A DNA stretch of 47,907 nucleotides from DATBAK01 sp038240075 (lineage in GTDB: Bacteria; Actinomycetota; Acidimicrobiia; IMCC26256; PALSA-610), in NCBI GenBank assembly GCA_038240075.1, contig JBBSEC010000019.1, positions 1 to 47,907 on the forward strand, in the 5' to 3' direction. The position numbers and the translations under genes are program-made. The notes under the pieces were generated by a model that was not told the origin of the DNA, searched no databases, and saw only the letters and a list, made by a program, of their open reading frames with translations. Shown here piece by piece: positions 1-9,212 of the stretch (within the stretch, counting starts at the first letter, position 1; each line of letters starts with the position of its first letter).

Positions 1-40
1 CCCCCCACGATTGTGTGCTCGAACTCCCTGACGCGTCGGC

Positions 41-976
<936 letters not shown>

Positions 977-1207
977 CGAAGCAATCCTTTTGGTCGGAAC
1001 TCGGACGGTTTGGGTCGAAAACGGGGAGTTGCAGGACTTCGGGCGACTTTCGCGCTCGATGCTCCCGTCAACGACGCTCGGTGTCCCTGTAGGATACGGG
1101 CCGAGTCAAGCGGACTTCGAGTGCAAACCGCAGGATCGCCGTACGCATTCCTGAGCACCGGCGACCGACTCGGCCTTCGACTCGTCCCGTAGGCAGGGCC
1201 CTCCATT

Positions 1208-1528
1208 ATGCCCGAAGAATCGGAGCTCGCGGTCCTGACGGCCCGATTCGACCCCGTTGCCGGATCCGAGGAGCCCCTCATGGCGGCCCTCGCCCGCTAC
1301 GTCGTGGTGACCCGCCAGACCCCGGCCGTCGTGAACATCGACCTGCTGGCCTCGGCCACGGTGCCCGGCCGACTGCTCCTGGTCGAGAAGTGGGAATCGT
1401 CGGCGGCGGCCCGGGAGCACCTCGACTCTGCAGAGATGGCCGAGATGGCGGCCGCGGCGGTCGCCCACCTCTCGGCGCGCCCGGAGGTCGACCTCTACGA
1501 CACGATCAGCGCCCACGACCTTCGCTGA
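1208..1528 (+). CDS. Antibiotic biosynthesis monooxygenase (ABM) domain protein
   Basis: A 106-residue single-domain protein of the dimeric alpha-beta barrel type. The pattern AxFxPxxGxEexlxxALxxyv, then LLLVEKWESSAAAREHLDS and a C-terminal short strand, is that of ABM/YgiN proteins, which act as cofactor-free quinol or heme-type monooxygenases or as dimeric binding proteins. It lies 13 bases upstream of a flavin amine oxidase on the same strand, so the two are probably co-transcribed; the link may be redox or quinone chemistry, which is inference. Substrate is unknown. Confidence 0.75.
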   Translation: MPEESELAVLTARFDPVAGSEEPLMAALARYVVVTRQTPAVVNIDLLASATVPGRLLLVEKWESSAAAREHLDSAEMAEMAAAAVAHLSARPEVDLYDTISAHDLR

Positions 1529-1541
1529 AGAGGAACGCACG

Positions 1542-3173
1542 ATGCGCACACCGCGGACACGGATGACCGCAACGCTGCAACGGATCTCCCGTGCCCACGC
1601 GGCCTCGCAACGAACCGGGGCTCCCGTCGACGAGATCCTCGACGGGGCGCTCGACGACCCCCGCGCCGACGGTCGGCGGCTCTCACGACGCGCGGTGCTC
1701 GCGGGAACTGCGGTCGGCGGCGCGGCCCTGGCGTTGTCGGGTGTCACCCGCCGCCTGCCGCGCGCCGGCGCAAGTACCGCGGGGCACGACGTTCCTCGGA
1801 TCGTCATCATCGGTGCCGGCGGCGCGGGCACGCGCTGCGCACACGCGCTGTGGGACCGGGGCATCCGGTCGCAGGTCTACGAAGGCGCCGACCGCATCGG
1901 CGGTCGCATGTGGACGTTGCGCAACTTCTTCGCCGACGGCCAGATCGGCGAGCACGGCGGCGGCTTCGTCTCGAGCGAGCACACGCACATGCGCGCGTTG
2001 GCTCGACGGTTCGATCTCACGCTCGACAACGTCGACGGCGGATCGGTGCGCGGCTACCCCGACACCTTCTTCGTCGACGGCGCCTTCTATCCGCGCTCCG
2101 AGATCGTCGACGACTGGGCCGGTGCCTATCCGGCGTTTCACCGCGCGGCGCGGAGCGCACCGTGGCCGCAGCGGTGGAACCGCCACACCGACGCGGGTAT
2201 CGCCCTCGACAACCTGTCGGTGTCCGATTGGATCGAGCAGAACATCCCGGGCGGTACCGGCAGCCGCTTTGGCAAGCTCATGCTCACGAACGTCTTGAGC
2301 GAGTACGGCGGGCCGCCCGAAGACACCTCCGCGCTCAACCTCGTCTACCTGCTCAGTGACGCGCCGAGAACGGCACCGTTCCCGCTCGACGGAACCAACG
2401 AGAAGTGGCAGATCGTCGGCGGCAACGATCTCGTGATCTCGCACATGGTCGACGAGCTCCCGGCCGGCACGATCGAGGCGGGTGTCGAGATGCTCGCCGC
2501 GCGCGACGGAACCGCGGGCGCAACCGTGCTCACACTCCGACGCGGCCAGCACACCTTCGACGTCGTGGCCGACATGGTCGTCTTCGCGCTCCCGTTCAAG
2601 ATCCTGCGCACGCTCGACCTTTCGCGCCTCACCCTGTCGGCCCTCAAACGGCGCGCGATCGACACGCAGGGTTTGGGCACCAACTTGAAGTTGCACGTGC
2701 AGGTCGCGGGCAACCCGTGGCGGGCCGACGGCCGCAGCGGCGGCGCGTACTCGGCACCCGACGGGTTCCAGGAGGCGTGGGACGAGTCGGTCGGTCAAGC
2801 GGGAACCCACTCGATCTCGATCGGATACGTCGGCGGACGTGCCGGGGTGCCCGGGTCGGGAGCCGATCACGGCGTCGCTCCCGCGGGCGAGGTGACCCGC
2901 TTCCTGAACGGCATCGAGCCGCTCTTTCCCGGGATGACCGCTGCGTACTCCGGTCTCGCCTACCGCGACGCGTGGGCGCTCGACCCGTGGCACCGCGGTG
3001 CGTACTCGTATTACAAGGTGGGTCAGTACACCGACTTCGGCGGCTACGAGGCCGCTCGAGAAGGCAACCGCTTCTTCTGCGGCGAGCACACCGAGTTCAA
3101 CTTCCAGGGCTACATGGAAGGCGCGATCCGCTCCGGCGAGCGCGCCGCATCCCAGATCATGGCGCGCATCTGA
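1542..3173 (+). CDS. Tat-exported FAD-dependent amine oxidase (flavin monoamine oxidase family)
   Basis: 543 residues. A twin-arginine signal (SRRAVLAGTAVGGAALALSG, about 46-65) precedes a Rossmann FAD motif (IVIIGAGGAGTRCAHAL) followed by the acidic residue and GGRM of the amine oxidase family. The C-terminal FAD-contacting segment (FFCGEHTEFNFQGYMEGAI) is intact. Such enzymes oxidise amines or amino acids to imines with release of hydrogen peroxide. Export folded via Tat is expected because FAD is bound in the cytoplasm. It follows the ABM-domain gene closely. The true substrate cannot be read from sequence; polyamine or L-amino acid are the usual options. Confidence 0.85.
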   Translation: MRTPRTRMTATLQRISRAHAASQRTGAPVDEILDGALDDPRADGRRLSRRAVLAGTAVGGAALALSGVTRRLPRAGASTAGHDVPRIVIIGAGGAGTRCAHALWDRGIRSQVYEGADRIGGRMWTLRNFFADGQIGEHGGGFVSSEHTHMRALARRFDLTLDNVDGGSVRGYPDTFFVDGAFYPRSEIVDDWAGAYPAFHRAARSAPWPQRWNRHTDAGIALDNLSVSDWIEQNIPGGTGSRFGKLMLTNVLSEYGGPPEDTSALNLVYLLSDAPRTAPFPLDGTNEKWQIVGGNDLVISHMVDELPAGTIEAGVEMLAARDGTAGATVLTLRRGQHTFDVVADMVVFALPFKILRTLDLSRLTLSALKRRAIDTQGLGTNLKLHVQVAGNPWRADGRSGGAYSAPDGFQEAWDESVGQAGTHSISIGYVGGRAGVPGSGADHGVAPAGEVTRFLNGIEPLFPGMTAAYSGLAYRDAWALDPWHRGAYSYYKVGQYTDFGGYEAAREGNRFFCGEHTEFNFQGYMEGAIRSGERAASQIMARI

Positions 3174-3177
3174 GTCA

Positions 3178-4473
3178 TCACGTCGTCCGGACCTGGATTC
3201 GTTGGGTGAAGAGGCGCACCGGCCGACCCGCGCGGTCGAGGTCTTCGAAGTCCCAGTGCTGCGGATCGGGCGCGAACGGGTGGCGGCTCACGAACGACAG
3301 TCCGCCGATCGATTCCAGCTCCGACTCCGGCGGCTGCGGAAACAGCGCGCCCGCCGGTCCGAGGAACGTGGTGCGCGCGACGAGTCGTTCACCGGCAAGC
3401 TCGACGTCCTGCACGACATGCCGGCGCGCGTACCGACCGGTGACGAGCCTCGCCGCGTCGACGTCGAGCGGTTGTGTCGAGACCACCGGCAGCGCGACCG
3501 ATCTTCCCGAGAGATGCGCGAACACGGCCACCGCGATCGCGCCGGCGGCCGGGCCGTTGGCCACGACCGCGATCGAGCTGTGCGCGGAAGGGATCGCACC
3601 CAGAAACGCGGTGAAGCCGATCGTCGCGCCGCCGTGCCCCGCGACCGGTACCGGCGCATCAGGAAGGACCCAACCCAGGCCCTGACTCGTATCCCGAACC
3701 ACAATCTGCGGTGTCATCATCTCCGCGACGAGCGGCGCGGGCAGGATCCCGCCGTCATCGCCGAACAGATTGTCGGCGAATCGCGTGAGTGCCTCCGCGG
3801 TCGCGACGACGTTGCCGGCCGGGCCGAGGGACGCGGGCATCACCTTCGTCATGCTCTCGACCGCGCCCGTCACCGGGTCGACGTGATGGCCGACCGCGAC
3901 CTCGCGGCCCCCGGCCAGCCGCCGGTTCGCCGCGTCCATCCCGCAAGGGCGGAGGATGCGTTCCTCGAGGGCGACATCCCACGGCCGGCCGTCGAGCAAC
4001 TCCACCAGCCGGCCGAGAACGACGTACCCCGCGTTGTTGTACGACCAACGTGCACCGACCGGATGAACCAGACCCGAGCCGGCAACGGCTTCTTCGACAT
4101 AGCGGCGCACGCAGTCGTCGTCGGAACCGGTGTCGGTGAAGTCGTCGGCCGTGTCGATGCCGCTTGCGTGGGTGAGCAAGTGCCGGATGGTGACAAGACT
4201 CGTCGCGGCGGCATCGGCGAGTCGGAACTCGGGTACGTGCGCGCGCACCGGATCGTCGAGCGCGATGTCGCCGCGCGCGACGTGTTGCAGCACGAGCGTC
4301 GCGACGAGCAACTTGGTGACCGATCCGATCTCGAACCACGTGCCGGCATCGGCGGCCGTTCCGCCGAGGATCGTGCGCAGGTTGCCCCCGGTCGAGACGG
4401 CAACGACCGCGCCCGGGCAGTGACGCTCGCGCACGACGTCGGCGACCAACTGCTCGAGGTCGCCGGCAGTCAT
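3178..4473 (-). CDS. Serine hydrolase, class C beta-lactamase/esterase family
   Basis: 431 residues. The SxxK motif is SVTK, preceded by WFEIG and followed by LLVATLVLQ; the YxN motif is YNN within SYNNAGYVVLGRLVE; a C-terminal HGG (AGHGGATIGF) serves as the third box. This is the beta-lactamase/D-aminopeptidase/esterase EstB superfamily. A separate C-terminal beta domain of about 100 residues follows (from ARLVTGRYARR). No signal peptide is visible, so a cytoplasmic esterase or peptidase is more likely than a lactamase. It is the last gene of the minus-strand run from the NAD synthetase, 10 bases after the upstream gene stops. Substrate unknown. Confidence 0.82.
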   Translation of the reverse strand: MTAGDLEQLVADVVRERHCPGAVVAVSTGGNLRTILGGTAADAGTWFEIGSVTKLLVATLVLQHVARGDIALDDPVRAHVPEFRLADAAATSLVTIRHLLTHASGIDTADDFTDTGSDDDCVRRYVEEAVAGSGLVHPVGARWSYNNAGYVVLGRLVELLDGRPWDVALEERILRPCGMDAANRRLAGGREVAVGHHVDPVTGAVESMTKVMPASLGPAGNVVATAEALTRFADNLFGDDGGILPAPLVAEMMTPQIVVRDTSQGLGWVLPDAPVPVAGHGGATIGFTAFLGAIPSAHSSIAVVANGPAAGAIAVAVFAHLSGRSVALPVVSTQPLDVDAARLVTGRYARRHVVQDVELAGERLVARTTFLGPAGALFPQPPESELESIGGLSFVSRHPFAPDPQHWDFEDLDRAGRPVRLFTQRIQVRTT

Positions 4474-4483
4474 GGACGGTGCG

Positions 4484-5086
4484 CTACTTGCGCCTCAGGA
4501 GATCGGTCGGGACCTTCGAGATCGGGCGATCAGCCGCACCGGTCTCCTTGCAGATCTCGCGCAGTCCGTCCCAGCTCAAGGTCTGCGCGTCCCAGAGCCG
4601 GTCGAACGCGGAGTCGGCGGCGTCGGTGAAGCCGTGCTGCAATCGGAAGTCGTAGCGCATGCGGTCGGGCCGGACGTCGATGCCGAGCCGTCCGACGCGC
4701 CCGTGCGTCCAGGTGTCCCAGGCCGCGCGCTCGGCGAGCGAGAGATCGGAGTCGGGCGGCGCGGACGCGAACCCGTCGGCGAGCCGGTCGTTCGCGCGCA
4801 GCAGCACCTGCGTGAGCTCGCGGCGCGCAAACGGCACGGAGAACTCGCGGTTGCGATGCGTGCTCTCGAAGTTTCCGCCCGACATCCACAACACCGCGCG
4901 GCCGTCGACGATGTCGGAGGTGGTGTATACGAGCGGGTGCGGGAGATCCTCGTCGACCTCGAGGTCGATCGCGACATCGGTCGGGAACCCGATGAGCGCC
5001 GCGGCCTCTTCGAGCAAATCCGAGATGACCGGGACCTCGTACGGGACGACCGTGAACGCATCGGGCGTGATGGTGACGCGACCCAT
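4484..5086 (-). CDS. Conserved-looking protein of unknown function, 200 residues
   Basis: I do not recognise a family. The protein is soluble and acidic, with no membrane segment or signal. It has an early motif ITPDAFTVVPYEVPVISDLLEEAAALIGFP, read here as a beta strand then an amphipathic helix, a central SGGNFESTHRNREFSVPFAR stretch with conserved-looking polar residues, and several Trp/Asp-rich helices (RAAWDTWTHGRVGRLGIDVRPDRM). It ends 10 bases before the serine hydrolase and starts 2 bases after the DUF455 stop codon, so it is part of one operon with two ferritin-like genes. Its job is probably tied to them. Confidence 0.7.
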   Translation of the reverse strand: MGRVTITPDAFTVVPYEVPVISDLLEEAAALIGFPTDVAIDLEVDEDLPHPLVYTTSDIVDGRAVLWMSGGNFESTHRNREFSVPFARRELTQVLLRANDRLADGFASAPPDSDLSLAERAAWDTWTHGRVGRLGIDVRPDRMRYDFRLQHGFTDAADSAFDRLWDAQTLSWDGLREICKETGAADRPISKVPTDLLRRK

Positions 5087-5088
5087 TC

Positions 5089-5907
5089 TCAGCCCGCGGC
5101 CTGCGCCGCCTGCGACATCGCTTCCGCCTCGGCCTGGGCCTGACGCGCGATCTCGGCGATCTCGTCGACTTCGCCATCGGTGAACCCGGCGAGCTCGCGG
5201 AAGCGCCGCGCGAGCTGGATCGGGTTCTCTTCGCTCTCGCCGCGGAAGCCACCGAGGCTGAAGATCTTGTCGACGGTGCGCTGGAACTCGAGCGCGCGCT
5301 CACGCCGCTCCGGGTCCTTCTCGGTGAGGCGGCGCAGCCAGTCGGATCCCATCTTCACGTGGGTGACCTCGTCGGCGAGCATCCAGTCCTCGCAGAACGT
5401 GAGGATCGGATCGGACGACGACTCTCCGAACTCCTTCATCGAGTTGAACACGTCGATGGCGAGGCCTTCGAGCGCGCGGTTCACACCGGTGAGGCGCAGC
5501 ACGGGGTCGGGGTTGCAGGCCGCGGCGTAGAGGAAGGTCGACTCGCCGTACTCGCCGATCTCGCTGCCCATGTGCTCGCCGAGCTTGATCGAGATCTCAC
5601 AGTGCCGCGATTCGTCCCAGCACTGGCGGGCCATGTCGAGCTTGAGCTGGAAGGGTGCCTCGTCGTCGTCGAAGTCGAAGCACGTGCGGCCGGCGCCTTC
5701 GAGGGCCTGGATCTCACCGACGAAGATGCCGTGCATCAGCGAGCGCGAGCGCTCGGCTGCGGCCGGGCGGTCGGCGGCCATCTTCGCGGGACCGGTGTAA
5801 CGGTCGGCGAGGCGCGCACCGCGCGGGTCGAGGAAGGCGTCCTCGATGCGGCTGCGGACGAAACGCTCGTCGCGGGCCAACTCGGCTTCGGGGAGCATCT
5901 TCTTCAT
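5089..5907 (-). CDS. Ferritin-like DUF455 family protein
   Basis: 272 residues, almost all helical. Four metal-ligand-like segments are visible: GEIQALEGAG, the ExxH-type DESRHCE, NRALEGLAID and ADEVTHVKMG. Spacing and order (E...ExxH...E...ExxH) match a ferritin-like di-iron four-helix bundle as in DUF455/MiaE-related proteins. Function is probably oxidase, oxygenase or peroxidase-like, but no member close to this one is known to me. The start has a GGAG about 8 bases upstream, and the ATG overlaps the stop of the preceding ferritin-like gene by four bases (ATGA), indicating translational coupling and probably a heteromeric complex. Confidence 0.78.
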   Translation of the reverse strand: MKKMLPEAELARDERFVRSRIEDAFLDPRGARLADRYTGPAKMAADRPAAAERSRSLMHGIFVGEIQALEGAGRTCFDFDDDEAPFQLKLDMARQCWDESRHCEISIKLGEHMGSEIGEYGESTFLYAAACNPDPVLRLTGVNRALEGLAIDVFNSMKEFGESSSDPILTFCEDWMLADEVTHVKMGSDWLRRLTEKDPERRERALEFQRTVDKIFSLGGFRGESEENPIQLARRFRELAGFTDGEVDEIAEIARQAQAEAEAMSQAAQAAG

Positions 5908-6557
5908 GAGCCGTTCTCCACTTCTGTTCGAGCGGCCGTTTCGCCCAGGCTACCCGGGCCTGAGATGCCACCCGAGGCCAGCACCAGGTTCTCGAGCTCG
6001 GCCTGACGCCGGATCGCCCGCTCCACCTTCTCGGGTGTATCGATCAGCGACTGGAGCAACATCTCGCCGTCGCGCCAGTCCTCGAACTCATCCTGGAGCG
6101 CGAACTTCAACGAACGGATCGTCGGAGCGTCGGTGATCGGGCTCGTGCCGTTGAGGTGATACGTGTACGCGGCGATCTTGCGCGGGATGAGCACGCGGTA
6201 GACGCCGACGAGCTTCTCGATCGTCTCGTCGGCCGCCTCGGGCTCGCGCACGGCATCCATGAACGTCACGAACGCGTCGTTCGGCGGGACGGTCATGCGA
6301 TCCGGGTTCATCTCCCGAAGCTCGGGCAACCGCTTGTGCCACAGCTCCGCGTGCCACGCGTGGTGATAGGTGTGGCGACCGAGCACGAGCTTCACGTCGA
6401 GCTCGGGCACGGTGGCGACCCAGCCGCCGAGCACCTCGAACAGGCGCATCTCGGTCCACTTGTAGTTACCGACCCGGCGGGCCGAGTCCTCGACGGGAAA
6501 CAGTCCCGGCAGCTCGCGGCGATCCCACGGCGCGAACGGCGCTCTCGCGGTGCTCAT
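5904..6557 (-). CDS. Ferritin-like partner protein
   Basis: 217 residues, helical, no signal. It carries YKWTEMRLFEVLGGWVATVP, then VLGRHTYHHAWHAELWHKRLPEL, where HTYHHAWHAE is a His-rich ExxH-like metal site, and later VYRVLIPRKIAAYTYHL and FALQDEFEDWRDGEMLLQSL, where DEFEDWRDGE fits the second metal helix. It is a divergent ferritin-like fold protein and couples through an ATGA overlap to the DUF455 gene. The stop of the decayed transporter lies 20 bases upstream. The pairing of two different ferritin-like proteins with an unknown protein is discussed as a finding. Confidence 0.6.
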   Translation of the reverse strand: MSTARAPFAPWDRRELPGLFPVEDSARRVGNYKWTEMRLFEVLGGWVATVPELDVKLVLGRHTYHHAWHAELWHKRLPELREMNPDRMTVPPNDAFVTFMDAVREPEAADETIEKLVGVYRVLIPRKIAAYTYHLNGTSPITDAPTIRSLKFALQDEFEDWRDGEMLLQSLIDTPEKVERAIRRQAELENLVLASGGISGPGSLGETAARTEVENGS

Positions 6558-6576
6558 GCGGCTGCGACCTGGATAC

Positions 6577-7393
6577 TCATACCTTCTGCTCTCCCGTCAT
6601 CGGCACCCGGCCGCCAGTCTCTCCATTGCTTGACCGTACGGTCAAGACCCACGCCGGAGCCTCGGCCACCAGGATGCTGGCCAGGATCACCGCGGCGCCG
6701 AGGTAGCCCTTCACGCCCAGACGCTCCCCGACCGCGAACCCCACGAAGCCGGCCACGACCGGCTCGAACAGCAGGATCACCGCCGCGCGGGCCGGCTCGA
6801 TGCGCCGCTGCCCCCAGAGCTGGAGGGTGAAGGCCACGGCGGAGCAGAGGACCCCGGTCACCAGGACCGCCAACCAGACCCGGCCACTCACGTGGCCGAG
6901 ACCTTCAACCGGCCGCGGCCATCGCGACGGCGGCGATCACCAACCGTGCGGGGAGCCGGCGGCGCGCGACCGTCTCGATCACCGGCGTGAACACGACGAA
7001 CAGGCCCGTGATGAACGCGGAATCCGACGTCGTCGTGTGCTGCAGCCCCGTGTTCTGGAACCAGTAGCCCACCCAACCGATTACACCGAACACGATCCCC
7101 GCGCGCAGCAGACTCCCACACCCCTCCGGAGCGGCCGCAACCGGAATGACGAGGTCGGAACCAGACGGTGAAGCAGATGCGGACGCGACCATGTGATTGC
7201 GCAGCGCGAAGGGCGCGAGCACGATCGCGGCGACACCGAACCGTAGGAGCATGTAGCCGACCGGCGTGACGTCGACGAGCGCGTTCTGCACGAGCTTGAA
7301 CGTCGAGCCGTACGCGATCGTCGCCGAGATCAACGCGAGCTCGGGTAGCAGCGGTCGGCGCGTCTCCCACGCGGCGGGGGCGCGCGTTGCCAC
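6577..7393 (-). pseudogene. EamA/DMT-family transporter, broken by internal deletion
   Basis: Two fragments of one drug/metabolite transporter. The 5' fragment (GTG at 7393 to TGA at 6905) covers the first EamA repeat, about five membrane helices, including ELALISATIAYGSTFKLVQN and VGYWFQNTGLQHTTTSDSAF. The 3' fragment, in another frame (about 6897-6577), holds only the last three helices: VWLAVLVTGVLCSAVAFTLQ, RIEPARAAVILLFEPVVAGF and GYLGAAVILASILVAEA. By comparison with the family, roughly 70-80 residues (the loop and the first helices of the second repeat) are missing at the junction near 6900, and the frame is lost. Either a real deletion or an assembly error; the surrounding operon is otherwise tight. 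Confidence 0.75.
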
Positions 7394-7415
7394 GGCTACG
7401 GCGTGGTTCGGGGCA

Positions 7416-9137
7416 TCAACCCGGCCAGCGATTGGTGATCGGCAGCCGCCGATCCTTCCCGAACGCCTTGGGCGACACCCGGACGCCGGGCGGCGCCTGA
7501 CGACGCTTGTACTCGTTGCGATCCACCAGCGCGGTGATGCGACGGACGACCGCGGCGTCGAGACCCTGGTCGATGAGGTCGGTGACCGCGAGGTCACCTT
7601 CGACGTAGCCCTCGAGGATCGGATCGAGCGCGTCGTAGTCGGGGAGCGAATCAGTGTCTTTCTGATCGGGGCGCAGCTCCGCGCTCGGCGGCTTCGTGAG
7701 CACGTTCACCGGGATGAGCTCGCGACCGGCGCGCTCGTTGCGCTCGGCACACAACGCGTAGACGAGCGTCTTCGGAACGTCCTTGATCACCGCGAAGCCA
7801 CCGACCATGTCGCCGTAGAGCGTCGCGTAGCCAGTCGCCATCTCGCTCTTGTTGCCCGTGGTGAGCACCAGGGAACCGAGCTTGTTGGAGATCGTCATCA
7901 ACGCGTTGCCGCGGATGCGCGACTGCACGTTCTCCTCCGCGAGACCGGGGGGCGCCGTCGCGAGCACGTCGCTGAGCATCGCCTCGAACGCCGCGTGCGC
8001 GGGCTCGATCGGCACGGTCAACGTCGCGATCCCGAGATTGGCCGCAATCGCTTCCGCATCGGAGACGCTGTGATCACTCGAGAAACGCGACGGCATGAGC
8101 ACACCGGTGACATGTTCCGCACCGAGCGCATCGGCCGCGATCATCGCAACGATCGCGGAGTCGACCCCGCCGGAGAGCCCGATGTGCACGTCGGAGAAGC
8201 CGTTCTTGCGCACGTAGTCGCGGGTCCCGAGGACGAGGGCCTCGTAGACCTCGCGCACGGGTGTGAAGACCGGCTCGATCCGCAGTGCAGCGCGATCGGA
8301 GCCGACCGGCGCCCCGATGTGCGCTTCGGAGATCAGCACCTCGGGAAGCGCCTTGGCCCGCCCGCGGCCGCGCGGATCGAGCATGCGTTTCCGGAACGTG
8401 GCGCGCACGTCGAGATCGACGACGAGGAGGTCTTCCTCGAACTGCTTCGCGCGGGCAACGAGCTCACCCGACGCGTCGACGACGAGGGAGCCGCCGTCGA
8501 AGACGAGCTCGTCCTGGCCACCGACGAGATTCGCGTACACGACCGGCACCGACGCATCGGCGGCCCGGGTCGCGAGCATCGTCTCGCGCTCGTGGAGACG
8601 CCCCGCGTAGTACGGCGACGCATTGAGATTGACGGCGAGCTCCGCGCCGCCCGCGGCCTGGTTCGCGATCGGCCCGGTCGGGCTCCACGCGTCCTCGCAG
8701 ATGGAGACCGAGACGCGCACCCCGGCGATCACGAACAGCGGGCCGTACTCATCGCCGGGCACGAAGTACCGCTGCTCGTCGAACACCGCGTAGTTGGGCA
8801 GGAGGTGCTTCCGGTATACGCCGTGCACGCGACCGTGCGCGAGCACGGCTGCCGCGTTCGAGAGGTCGCGTCCGGCTTCGGGGAAACCAACGATGGCCGC
8901 AGTGGCACCGGTGCGCGCCGCGAGCTTGTCGAGCGCCTCGGCCGCTTGCGCGATGAACGCGGGACGGAGCAGGAGGTCTTCGGGTGGGTAGCCCGTGATC
9001 GTCAGCTCGGGAAACACCACGAGGTCGGCACCCGCGGCGGCCGCGGCTTCGTAGGCGTCGAAGATGCGGGCCGCGTTGCCCTCGAGGTCACCGACGACCG
9101 TGTTCACCTGCGCGGCGGCGATCCGCACCCTGGTCAT
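7416..9137 (-). CDS. nadE: Glutamine-dependent NAD+ synthetase
   Basis: Makes NAD+ from deamido-NAD+, ATP and glutamine in the last step of NAD biosynthesis. 573 residues with an N-terminal nitrilase-type glutaminase domain whose triad is visible as Glu44 (FPELTITGYPPEDLL), Lys110 (YRKHLLPNYAVFDEQRYF) and Cys147 (SICEDAW). The C-terminal synthetase domain has the pyrophosphatase loop SGGVDSAIVAMIAADALG and the late motifs TGNKSEMATGYATLYGDM and KPPSAELRPDQKDTDSLP. The ATG at 9137 is chosen because homology starts there (RIAAAQVNTVVGDLEGN) and a TAAACT -10 box lies 7 bases upstream, suggesting a leaderless message. Divergent from glnE. Confidence 0.95.
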   Translation of the reverse strand: MTRVRIAAAQVNTVVGDLEGNAARIFDAYEAAAAAGADLVVFPELTITGYPPEDLLLRPAFIAQAAEALDKLAARTGATAAIVGFPEAGRDLSNAAAVLAHGRVHGVYRKHLLPNYAVFDEQRYFVPGDEYGPLFVIAGVRVSVSICEDAWSPTGPIANQAAGGAELAVNLNASPYYAGRLHERETMLATRAADASVPVVYANLVGGQDELVFDGGSLVVDASGELVARAKQFEEDLLVVDLDVRATFRKRMLDPRGRGRAKALPEVLISEAHIGAPVGSDRAALRIEPVFTPVREVYEALVLGTRDYVRKNGFSDVHIGLSGGVDSAIVAMIAADALGAEHVTGVLMPSRFSSDHSVSDAEAIAANLGIATLTVPIEPAHAAFEAMLSDVLATAPPGLAEENVQSRIRGNALMTISNKLGSLVLTTGNKSEMATGYATLYGDMVGGFAVIKDVPKTLVYALCAERNERAGRELIPVNVLTKPPSAELRPDQKDTDSLPDYDALDPILEGYVEGDLAVTDLIDQGLDAAVVRRITALVDRNEYKRRQAPPGVRVSPKAFGKDRRLPITNRWPG

Positions 9138-9144
9138 GAACCCG

Positions 9145-9150
9145 AGTTTA
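9145..9150 (-). promoter_or_regulatory. Putative -10 box for nadE (leaderless)
   Basis: TAAACT on the minus strand, 7 bases before the nadE ATG. The distance is too short for a ribosome binding site and fits transcription starting at or next to the start codon. Confidence 0.45.
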
Positions 9151-9212
9151 TTGGCCGCACTTGCCGACAGCCGACGCTCCGCTCGTGAGTGCGGCCATGC
9201 GACACTCGCAGC

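Noticed and set aside
977..1207. Non-coding RNA or leader upstream of the sigma factor gene
   Set aside because: No stable structure, conserved motif or convincing promoter pair could be identified by eye in this 231-base gap.
6554..6580. Eight-codon open frame overlapping both the transporter stop and the ferritin-like start, as a leader peptide
   Set aside because: It has an AAGG-type ribosome site and ATGA overlaps but is too short to distinguish from chance.
6905..6907. TGA in the EamA gene as a selenocysteine codon, given selA/selB in the window
   Set aside because: Read-through gives sequence unlike the family; the missing 70-80 residues and the change of frame are better explained by a deletion.
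7266..9188. Long open frame on the plus strand opposite nadE (640 codons)
   Set aside because: Composition is Arg/Gly/Asp-rich with no family resemblance. It is the antisense shadow of a well-conserved gene in high-GC DNA. Similar shadows lie opposite glnE, the SCO7613-like gene and aspS2 (for example 10656-12026 minus, 41882-44506 minus, 44448-46397 plus).
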